The translations under genes and the position numbers were made by a program. The notes beneath the pieces are model-generated. The model was not told the DNA's origin and ran no database searches. It worked only from the letters and a program-made list of their open reading frames with translations. From contig JASIBM010000001.1 in the NCBI GenBank assembly GCA_030045175.1, positions 1-5,017 on the forward strand: a stretch of 5,017 nucleotides of DNA, in the 5' to 3' direction. Source of the DNA: Streptosporangiaceae bacterium. Lineage in GTDB: Bacteria > Actinomycetota > Actinomycetes > Streptosporangiales > Streptosporangiaceae. Below are positions 1 through 5,017 of this stretch, piece after piece (position 1 is the first letter of the stretch; each line of letters begins with the position of its first letter).

Positions 1-340
1 AGAACGCCGTGGCGCAGATCAACGCGAGGCCGACGGTGGCCCGGTGGCCCTTGCCCCACACCGCGAGCGTCAGCAGCGCTGGCGCGACCATCGCCAGTGG
101 CCAGAACCCAACCGGCGGGAACGCCCCGGCCAGCACCAGCCCGGCCGCGACGGCCGCGACCAGCGACCACAGGCGGGGCAGGCCGCGCGGCTGTTCCTTC
201 CCTGCGGCCCGATCTGCGCGGCCGGCCTGTTCTGTGCCGGCGGCTGCATCTGTGCCTGCCTGGGCGGCTGCACCAGTCAGATCTCGCTGTGTGTCCGTCT
301 GGCCATCGCGCAACGGTTGCTCCGGCGGGTTTGGGTCCAC
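1..340 (-). CDS. lnt: apolipoprotein N-acyltransferase, N-terminal part (runs off left edge)
   Basis: Lnt is an integral membrane enzyme that transfers a fatty acyl chain from phospholipid to the N-terminal diacylglyceryl-cysteine of lipoproteins, the last step of lipoprotein maturation. Only 113 codons are visible of a protein usually around 500-550 residues, so the nitrilase-like catalytic domain is outside the window. Residues 1-56 are a hydrophilic tail rich in Ala, Gly, Gln, Asp and Arg with no recognised domain. Residues about 57-73 form a first hydrophobic segment, followed by the Lnt signature AFPPVGFWPLA (73-83), a second segment (about 84-95), a basic loop WGKGHR and the start of a third segment. 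The FPP-x-G-x-WPLA pattern after the first helix is typical of Lnt. The GTG at 340 is the first in-frame start codon and has a GAGGAG site upstream. The gene is divergent from the EamA gene. Family call is fairly firm; activity cannot be judged from this fragment. Confidence 0.82.
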   Translation of the reverse strand, partial: MDPNPPEQPLRDGQTDTQRDLTGAAAQAGTDAAAGTEQAGRADRAAGKEQPRGLPRLWSLVAAVAAGLVLAGAFPPVGFWPLAMVAPALLTLAVWGKGHRATVGLALICATAF

Positions 341-343
341 GTG

Positions 344-349
344 CTCCTC
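344..349 (-). promoter_or_regulatory. ribosome binding site of the lnt gene
   Basis: On the minus strand the sequence GAGGAG lies 3 nt before the GTG at 340. The frame stays open upstream, but no other ATG, GTG or TTG occurs in it back into the EamA gene start region, so this site supports the GTG at 340 as the start. Confidence 0.5.
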
Positions 350-423
350 ACCAGCGAGGGTAGCCGTAAGCAGGCGGATGGAATAACCCGCGCGCCTGCC
401 GAGTAACTGTAGTTGGGCTAAAT

Positions 424-430
424 GGGAGGT
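424..430 (+). promoter_or_regulatory. ribosome binding site deciding the EamA gene start
   Basis: GGGAGGT lies 3 nt before the GTG at 434. The in-frame ATG at 422 overlaps this site and has no Shine-Dalgarno sequence of its own upstream, so the GTG at 434 is the better start. Confidence 0.6.
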
Positions 431-433
431 CAG

Positions 434-1369
434 GTGAGCAGACGAGGCTGGGCCATGTTCGCGGCCATGAGCGTGATCTGGGGAATGCCGTACTTGCTCA
501 TCAAGATCGCGGTGGGCGGGGTGCCCGTGGCCGTGCTCGTGCTCGCGCGGGTCGCGATCGGCGCCGCGCTGCTGCTGCCGATCGCGATCCGGCGCGGGCA
601 GCTCGGCGCGATCAGGCCCGTGTGGCAGTGGCTCGTGCTGTTCGCGTTCATTGAGATCATCATTCCCTGGTTCCTGCTCGCCGAGGCTGAGCGCACCATC
701 ACCAGCTCGCTCACCGGCCTGCTCGTAGCGGCGACGCCGGTCATCGTGGCCGTGATCGGCCTGCTGGTCAGGACCGGTGACCGGCTGAGCGTGGTGCGCT
801 GGACCGGATTGCTCATCGGCCTGGGCGGGGTCGCCTTGCTTGCCGGGCCCAACTTGATCGGCTCCGGCGCGTCGGCGGGCACCGCGAGGTCGGTGGGCGA
901 GGTGCTCGTGGTCGCCGTGTGCTACGCGACCGGGCCCGTCATCGCAAGCAAGAAGCTGGCAAGCGTGCCACCGATCACCATGACCGCGGCGTGCCTGGCC
1001 CTCGCCTGCGTGGTCTACGCGCCGCTGGCCGCCGTGGACTGGCCGGCGACGGTGCCTTCGGCCAAGGTCCTGCTCGCGATCGCTGGCCTCGCCGTGGTGT
1101 GCACCGCCGTCGCGTTCGGGATCTTCTTCAGCCTGATCGCTGAGGTCGGGCCGGCCAGGGCAACCGTGATCACCTACATCAACCCGGCGATCGCGGTCTC
1201 ACTCGGGGTAACGGTGCTCGGGGAGCACGTGACCCCGGGCATGCTGGCGGCGTTCGCGACGATCCTGGTCGGCTCCGTGCTCGCGACCAGGCCCGCGCGG
1301 CGGCCCGATGCTGCCGTTGCGCGCGAGGCGCAGCCGTCCATAACCGTGGACTCGCGGGCGTCCATATGA
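434..1369 (+). CDS. EamA family (drug/metabolite superfamily) transporter
   Basis: This is a 311-residue inner-membrane protein with two EamA repeats of five transmembrane helices each, the usual length and fold of DMT-superfamily exporters such as RhaT/YdcZ/RarD relatives. The first helix carries the family signature WGMPYLLIK (residues 16-24). The first repeat (about 6-137) includes the EamA-type stretch ERTITSSLTGLLVAATPVI and ends in GLLIGLGGVALL. The second repeat (about 152-285) includes the conserved late helices around VGPARATVITYINPAIAV and the GEHVTPGMLAA turn. A charged tail of about 27 residues follows. Start: GTG at 434 behind GGGAGGT; the ATG at 422 would add four residues (MGGQ) but lacks its own site. 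Members export metabolites, amino acids or drugs, and substrate cannot be read from sequence. The gene appears monocistronic: divergent from lnt and 190 bp ahead of the peptidase. Family confidence is high, substrate unknown. Confidence 0.92.
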   Translation: MSRRGWAMFAAMSVIWGMPYLLIKIAVGGVPVAVLVLARVAIGAALLLPIAIRRGQLGAIRPVWQWLVLFAFIEIIIPWFLLAEAERTITSSLTGLLVAATPVIVAVIGLLVRTGDRLSVVRWTGLLIGLGGVALLAGPNLIGSGASAGTARSVGEVLVVAVCYATGPVIASKKLASVPPITMTAACLALACVVYAPLAAVDWPATVPSAKVLLAIAGLAVVCTAVAFGIFFSLIAEVGPARATVITYINPAIAVSLGVTVLGEHVTPGMLAAFATILVGSVLATRPARRPDAAVAREAQPSITVDSRASI

Positions 1370-1397
1370 CGCGGCTGTAGTGCGCCGTTATGCAACT

Positions 1398-1425
1398 GTT
1401 ACAGAAGTTAGGCTGACGTTAAGAT
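1398..1425 (+). promoter_or_regulatory. possible promoter of the peptidase gene
   Basis: GTTACA (1398-1403) and TAAGAT (1420-1425) are separated by 16 nt. Each matches four of six positions of the housekeeping -35 and -10 consensus. Transcription would start near 1432 and give a leader of about 125 nt that contains the two hairpins. A second candidate is TTGACG (1428-1433) with TAGTTT (1448-1453), but its 14-nt spacer is too short for a standard promoter. Confidence 0.3.
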
Positions 1426-1490
1426 TCTTGACGCGGTCGATTCCTGCTAGTTTCCGGTCCTGAGATCACCGCTTCCCGGGCCGCCTGCCA

Positions 1491-1517
1491 CGCGTGACCG
1501 CTCGGGTCGGTCAAGCG
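1491..1517 (+). other. hairpin in the gap before the peptidase gene
   Basis: TGACCG (1495-1500) pairs perfectly with CGGTCA (1508-1513) around a 7-nt loop. After one G/A mismatch, CGC (1491-1493) pairs with GCG (1515-1517). It lies 122 nt after the EamA stop and 34 nt before the peptidase ribosome binding site. It could be a terminator without a U-tract for the upstream gene or a leader structure of the downstream mRNA; no T-run follows it, which argues against a classical terminator. Confidence 0.35.
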
Positions 1518-1519
1518 CC

Positions 1520-1541
1520 GGCGGCCCGTCCGCGAGCCGCC
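1520..1541 (+). other. second hairpin, directly before the peptidase RBS
   Basis: GGCGGC (1520-1525) and GCCGCC (1536-1541) form a perfect 6-bp GC stem with a 10-nt loop. It begins 2 nt after the preceding hairpin and ends 9 nt before the Shine-Dalgarno sequence. In such GC-rich DNA short GC stems occur by chance, so on its own it is weak evidence; the closeness of two stems in a row makes it worth recording. Confidence 0.3.
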
Positions 1542-1550
1542 TCCAAGTAC

Positions 1551-1557
1551 GAGGTGA
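1551..1557 (+). promoter_or_regulatory. ribosome binding site of the peptidase gene
   Basis: GAGGTGA is fully complementary to the 3' end of 16S rRNA (UAAGGAGGUGA on the message side). Aligned on GAGG it leaves 5 nt before the ATG at 1560. The in-frame GTG at 1554 is part of this site, so ATG 1560 is preferred. An in-frame GTG at 1494 lies inside the first hairpin and is less likely. Confidence 0.65.
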
Positions 1558-1559
1558 GC

Positions 1560-1682
1560 ATGCGAGGACGGGTGAAGGGTGGCGCGCGAGGCGCGCGAGG
1601 CAGGATCCGATCGATTTCCAGGCTGGCCGCCGCGGCCTGCGTGCCTGCGCTGGTGGCTGGCGCGCAGGTGGTCGCGAACGCG
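1560..1682 (+). other. signal peptide coding region of the peptidase
   Basis: Residues 1-21 are a long, strongly basic n-region (nine Arg or Lys). Residues 22-35 are the hydrophobic core LAAAACVPALVAGA. A-N-A at 39-41, followed by A-P, gives a good type I signal peptidase site. There is no twin-arginine pair, so the Sec route is more likely than Tat. The Cys at 27 is not in a lipobox (no L-A/S-G/A-C followed by a short mature part), so this is not a lipoprotein signal. Confidence 0.75.
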
Positions 1683-4600
1683 GCGCCAGGCCAGTCGGTG
1701 GCCGGGGGCTCGGTGCAGGCCCGCGGCTCGGCGTTGCCGCCGCTGACCCCGGCGCTGGCGGCGCAGTTGTCGCGGCACGTGAACAAGCACGTGATCGTGA
1801 TCATGAGGAGCCAGCCTCGTGCGGCCAGCGTCGGTAGCCGCGCCGCGGTGATGCGCTCGTCGGCGATCGCGGACATCCAGGCTCCTGTGCTGGCCGAGCT
1901 GCACCAGGTGCACGCGACGCACATCAAGACCTACAGCCTGGTCGACGCGCTGGCGGCGACGGTGTCGGCGGGCGAGGCGGCCAGGCTGAAGGCGGACCCG
2001 GCGGTGGCTAGCGTCGTGCCGGACCTGATGATCCAGGGCGCCCAGCCGACTCAGGCGCCGGCTACGCAGACCCAGGCCGGGAAGGCGGCAAAGCAGGTGC
2101 GCCGCACAGGCAAGGCGCTGACCCCGCACGTTATCCCCGGGGCCTGCGGCGCGAACGGCGCGGTCCAGCTAGCTCCCGAGGGGCTCGCGCTGACGCACAC
2201 AGACTCCCTGGCCCCAGGCGCGAAGACCGCGCGGTCGCTCGGCTTCACCGGCGCCGGGGTCAAGGTGGCCTGGATCGCCGACGGCATCGACCCGAACAAC
2301 ATCAACTTCATCAGGTCCAACGACACTTCGGTGTTCTCCGACTACCAGGACTTCTCCGGTGATGGCCCGGGCCAGCCCACCAGCGGTGATGAGGCGTTCC
2401 TCGACGCCAACACGATCGCCGGGCAGGGCATCCACGTGTACAACCTGAGCGGCTTCTCGGCCCAGACCGACCCGTCGGCGTGCAACGTCAGGATCGAGGG
2501 CGTGGCGCCGGGCGCGAGCCTGGTGGGCCTGGACGTGTTCGGCGAGAACGAGCTGACCGCGGAGTCGAACTTCCTCGAGGCGATCAACTACGCGGTCGAG
2601 ACCGACCACGTGAACGTGATCAACGAGTCGTTCGGCTCGAACCCGTTCCCCGACATCACGGCGCTCGACGTGACCAAGCAGTTCAACGACGCCGCGGTGG
2701 CGGCCGGCGTGGTGGTGAGCGTGTCCAGCGGCGACTCGGGGTCGACGAACACGATCGGCTCACCGTCGACGGACCCGAACGTGATCTCGGCGGGCGCGTC
2801 GACTCAGTTCCAGATGTACGCGCAGACCAACTACGCGGCGGCGCGCTACTTCGCCACCAAGGGCTGGCTGAGCGACAACATCAGCTCGCTGAGCTCGGGC
2901 GGCTTCACCGAGACCGGCGGCACGGTCAGCCTGGTCGCGCCAGGTGACCTCAGCGTGGCCTCATGCGACGCGAGCCCGGAGTTTGCTGGCTGCATCAACT
3001 TCAAGGGCCAGTCATCCGACATCGAGGAATCGGGCGGCACCAGCGAATCCGCGCCGTTCGTTTCTGGCGCCGCGGCCCTGGTGATCCAGGCGTACCGGCA
3101 GACCCACGGCGGGGCCACGCCGTCGCCGGCCCTGGTCAAGCAGATCCTGGTGAGCACGGCGACTGACCTCGGCGCGCCAGCGACCGAGCAGGGCGCCGGG
3201 CTGCTGAACACCTATCAGGCGGTCGAGCTCGCCGAGTCGATCCACACGACTGACGGCTCGCCGACACCGGTCGGCGAGACCTTGCTGAAGTCGGCCAACT
3301 CGCTCAACGCGGTGGCCACGCCAGGGGCAAAGCAGACCTTCAGCGTGTCGATCACCAACACCGGGGCGGACTCGCAGGTTGTCAGCCTGCACGGCCGGAC
3401 GTTCGGGCCGGACAGGAACGTGCAGACAGGCAGCGTCAAGCTGAAGGACGCGACCAGCCCGCATTTCGCCAACTACCAGGGCCTGACGAACAACTACGCT
3501 AAGTTCACCTTCCACGTCCCGGCTGGGCAGGACCGGCTCGATGCCTCGATCGCCTGGCCCGGCAACCGGTCCTACTGCATCGAGGACTTCTGCGAGCCCG
3601 GGCTGAACTCGCGGGTCCGGCTGATCCTCATCGACCCGCGCGGCCGGTTCGCTGCGCACTCGCTGCCGCAGGGGCCAGGCAACTACGGCAACGTGGACGT
3701 CATCAAGCCAGTGGCCGGCACCTGGACCGGCGTCATCTTCGGCGACACGAAGGCCAACGGCGGCACCAACGGGACCGTCCCCTGGCGGGTCGCGACCGAG
3801 CAGTACGCCCCGTTCGGTTCGGTAACCCCGAGCTCGCTGCATCTGACGCCCGGCCAGACAGGGTCGGTGAAGTTCAGCGTGCGGACGCCGTCTGAGCCAG
3901 GGGACGCCGCCGGGTCGCTGGTGATCAGCTCCGGCCTCAGTGGCACCGGGTCGATCCCTGTCACGCTGCGCAGCCTTGTCAACGTGGCGCACGGCGGCGC
4001 GTTCAGCGGCGAGCTGACAGGTGGCAACGGCCGGCCGCCCGGCCAGGGCCAGGTGGACTATTACGAGTTCGCCGTCGGCGCGGGCATACACGACATCACA
4101 GCGAACGTCACGCTCGCCAATGACCCGCGCGACCCGGTGGGCGCGTACCTGGTCAGCCCGGACGGCAACGCGCTCGGCTACGGCCAGAACAGCCTGAACG
4201 GCACCTACGGACGCTCGCTCACCGCCTACACGCTCGACCCGGTTGCTGGCATGTGGACCCTGATCGTGGACTTCGCCGAGCCCATCGTGGGGAACGAGGT
4301 TTCCCAGCCGTACACGGGCAACATCAAGTTCGACAACGTGCTCGTCCACGCGACTGGGCTGCCAGACAACCTCAGCACGAACCTGGCGGCTGGCACCCCG
4401 GTGACCATCCCCGTGACGATCACCAACGACGGCGCGCAGGCCGAGGACTTCTTCCTCGACCCACGGCTGAGCACGTCAACGACGCTGACCCTGTCGCCGC
4501 AGTTCGGGACCAGCGACACCGTGTCGCTGCCGGCGACCACCAACCCGTACTGGCTGGTGCCGCCGCAGACGTCGAGTTTGTCCGTCACCGACAGCTCTAC

Positions 4601-5017
4601 CTTGCCCACCATGTTCGACACCAGCCCCGCCGCTGGCGATCCGGACCTGGCAAGCAGCAGCAGCGGGACAGGCCCGTTGTGCAGCACGTCGCCCTCGGTC
4701 ACCTACACCCCGTCGGGCGGCACGGTCACCACGGGCGTCTGGGCGGCGCTCCCTGCCGAGTGCGGGCCGTACCCGTCACCGGCCCCGGCAGGGGCGGCCA
4801 CGATGAACGCGACGGTGACAACCAAGGCGTTCGACTCCACCATCACATCGGACACCGGCGATGCCTGGCTGGCGGTTACCAACCCGTCGGCAACCTTCAC
4901 GCCGATCATCATCAAGCCAGGCCACACGGCAGTCATCGACGTCACGATCACGCCATCTGGTTCCTCTGGCACGCAGGTGTCCGGCACCATCTACGTCGAC
5001 GATTTCATCTCCGACGT
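1560..5017 (+). CDS. secreted subtilase-superfamily (S8/S53-like) serine peptidase with sedolisin-type active site; 3' end missing
   Basis: A secreted endopeptidase is predicted; 1152 codons are visible without a stop. Order: signal peptide (1-41, cleavage after ANA); I9-like propeptide (about 77-159, from VIVIM to VVPDLMIQ); peptidase domain (about 225-559); then beta-rich modules to the edge. Subtilase landmarks are FTGAGVKVAWIADGID (ending at 244), TIAGQG (285-290), GVAPGA (314-319), INESFG (354-359), SSGDSG (390-395), GGTSESAPFVSGAAAL around Ser495, and an S8-like ending QGAGLLNTYQAVELA. The subtilisin triad is not intact: the Asp position is Ala240 and the His position is Glu278. Instead Glu278, Asp282, Asp392 and Ser495 match the sedolisin Glu-Asp-Ser triad and its oxyanion Asp. 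The mature part has eight Cys (196, 308, 469, 478, 673, 678, 1041, 1068), consistent with export. Frame and domain order are firm. The catalytic assignment rests on hand alignment. Substrate is unknown, and any cell-wall anchor would be outside the window. Confidence 0.9.
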   Translation, partial: MRGRVKGGARGARGRIRSISRLAAAACVPALVAGAQVVANAAPGQSVAGGSVQARGSALPPLTPALAAQLSRHVNKHVIVIMRSQPRAASVGSRAAVMRSSAIADIQAPVLAELHQVHATHIKTYSLVDALAATVSAGEAARLKADPAVASVVPDLMIQGAQPTQAPATQTQAGKAAKQVRRTGKALTPHVIPGACGANGAVQLAPEGLALTHTDSLAPGAKTARSLGFTGAGVKVAWIADGIDPNNINFIRSNDTSVFSDYQDFSGDGPGQPTSGDEAFLDANTIAGQGIHVYNLSGFSAQTDPSACNVRIEGVAPGASLVGLDVFGENELTAESNFLEAINYAVETDHVNVINESFGSNPFPDITALDVTKQFNDAAVAAGVVVSVSSGDSGSTNTIGSPSTDPNVISAGASTQFQMYAQTNYAAARYFATKGWLSDNISSLSSGGFTETGGTVSLVAPGDLSVASCDASPEFAGCINFKGQSSDIEESGGTSESAPFVSGAAALVIQAYRQTHGGATPSPALVKQILVSTATDLGAPATEQGAGLLNTYQAVELAESIHTTDGSPTPVGETLLKSANSLNAVATPGAKQTFSVSITNTGADSQVVSLHGRTFGPDRNVQTGSVKLKDATSPHFANYQGLTNNYAKFTFHVPAGQDRLDASIAWPGNRSYCIEDFCEPGLNSRVRLILIDPRGRFAAHSLPQGPGNYGNVDVIKPVAGTWTGVIFGDTKANGGTNGTVPWRVATEQYAPFGSVTPSSLHLTPGQTGSVKFSVRTPSEPGDAAGSLVISSGLSGTGSIPVTLRSLVNVAHGGAFSGELTGGNGRPPGQGQVDYYEFAVGAGIHDITANVTLANDPRDPVGAYLVSPDGNALGYGQNSLNGTYGRSLTAYTLDPVAGMWTLIVDFAEPIVGNEVSQPYTGNIKFDNVLVHATGLPDNLSTNLAAGTPVTIPVTITNDGAQAEDFFLDPRLSTSTTLTLSPQFGTSDTVSLPATTNPYWLVPPQTSSLSVTDSSTLPTMFDTSPAAGDPDLASSSSGTGPLCSTSPSVTYTPSGGTVTTGVWAALPAECGPYPSPAPAGAATMNATVTTKAFDSTITSDTGDAWLAVTNPSATFTPIIIKPGHTAVIDVTITPSGSSGTQVSGTIYVDDFISD
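1581..1601 (+). repeat. 9-bp tandem repeat in the signal-peptide n-region
   Basis: GGCGCGCGA occurs twice without a gap (1581-1589, 1590-1598) and is followed by GGC of a third partial copy. It encodes the G-A-R-G-A-R-G stretch of the basic n-region. Nine is a multiple of three, so copy changes would keep frame and only alter the charge and length of the n-region. Confidence 0.6.
3318..5017 (+). repeat. degenerate protein-level repeat of about 177 residues in the peptidase C-terminal half
   Basis: A strand-turn motif of the form PG-x(5-7)-V-x-I-T/R-x-x-G recurs four times: TPGAKQTFSVSITNTG (587-602), TPGQTGSVKFSVRTPS (763-778), AAGTPVTIPVTITNDG (943-958) and KPGHTAVIDVTITPSG (1119-1134). The start-to-start spacing is 176, 180 and 176 residues. 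A second feature lies inside each of the first three units: an edge strand ending in V-P/G-x (FTFHVPAG 649-656, YEFAVGAG 835-842, YWLVPPQ 997-1003). In the first two it leads to a DP-x-G or SPDG turn and then a W-T strand (GTWTGVIF, GMWTLIV). This resembles Fn3/NEW3-like plus pre-peptidase C-terminal-like beta domains seen in extracellular proteases. The repeats are too diverged to be seen at DNA level, and the domain names are inference. Confidence 0.55.

Larger units (their letters stand above)
341..433. promoter_or_regulatory. divergent intergenic region between lnt and the EamA gene
   Basis: These 93 bp must hold the start signals for both divergent genes unless promoters lie inside the coding regions. 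On the plus strand, GGAAT (380-384) is followed 18 nt later by GTA (403-405). This is one base away from the GGAAT-N18-GTT pattern known for SigR/SigH-type sigma factors of actinobacteria, and it would place transcription start a few bases before the ribosome binding site at 424. A small inverted repeat (AACT, 2 nt, AGTT at 405-414) overlaps this area. No convincing housekeeping -35/-10 pair was found on either strand. The promoter match is short and could be chance. Confidence 0.3.

Noticed and set aside
9..406. Plus-strand open frames at the left edge
   Set aside because: They are antisense to the Lnt reading frame, which has the diagnostic FPPVGFWPLA motif; their products are compositionally odd and have no family match.
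405..414. AACT-gt-AGTT as an operator upstream of the EamA gene
   Set aside because: Arms of only 4 bp are expected by chance, and no regulator gene lies next to it in the window.
1370..1559. A small gene in the gap before the peptidase
   Set aside because: The short frames here lack a convincing start with Shine-Dalgarno site and show no recognisable peptide motif; the region looks regulatory.
1560..1622. Twin-arginine (Tat) signal peptide
   Set aside because: The n-region is Arg-rich but the arginines are separated by Gly, Ala, Val or Ile; no R-R pair stands before the hydrophobic core.
1419..2129. Minus-strand open frame across the gap and the start of the peptidase gene
   Set aside because: Arg/His-rich low-complexity product, no recognisable family, overlaps the signal peptide and propeptide on the other strand.
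2424..2438. GQGIHV as the catalytic HGTH motif with His replaced by Gln
   Set aside because: G-Q-G-I-H-V can be laid over G-H-G-T-H-V, but this leaves the TIAG stretch unmatched. The gap-free alignment through TIAG places Glu278 at the His position and also explains Asp282 and Asp392.
3012..4349. Long open frame on the minus strand inside the peptidase gene (445 codons)
   Set aside because: It is fully antisense to a plus frame with clear domain motifs. Its product is very rich in Arg, Val, Gly, Asp and Ala with no recognisable domain, as expected from antisense reading of high-GC codons.

Overview
The window is very GC-rich, and codon third positions are almost all G or C. Translation starts are GTG or ATG behind purine-rich Shine-Dalgarno sites. 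Together with a long secreted multidomain peptidase, this points to a high-GC Actinomycetota chromosome; genus cannot be told from the sequence alone.

Layout. Positions 1-340 (minus strand) hold the first 113 codons of an apolipoprotein N-acyltransferase (Lnt), which runs off the left edge. A 93-bp divergent intergenic region (341-433) follows, with ribosome binding sites for both neighbours and a weak match to a SigR/ECF-type promoter. Positions 434-1369 (plus) encode a complete 10-TM EamA/DMT-family transporter. A 190-bp gap (1370-1559) carries a possible promoter and two consecutive hairpins. From 1560 to the right edge (plus) runs one very large secreted peptidase of the subtilase (S8/S53) superfamily, of which 1152 codons are visible; its stop lies outside the window.

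The most interesting item is this peptidase. Its scaffold reads as a subtilisin-like S8 enzyme with a signal peptide and an I9-like propeptide. The active-site residues, however, match sedolisins (S53): Glu278 sits where the subtilisin His should be, Asp282 is four residues later (E-x-x-x-D), Asp392 replaces the oxyanion Asn in an S-S-G-D-S-G motif, and Ser495 lies in G-T-S-x-S-A-P. The usual catalytic Asp position is Ala240. The C-terminal half shows a beta-strand signature that recurs at spacings of 176, 180 and 176 residues, which suggests a tandem array of about 177-residue beta modules.

The three genes show no obvious common pathway. Two products (Lnt, EamA transporter) act in the membrane and one is exported, so the shared theme is the cell envelope, but this is weak. 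No RNA genes, mobile elements, CRISPR arrays or origins were seen.
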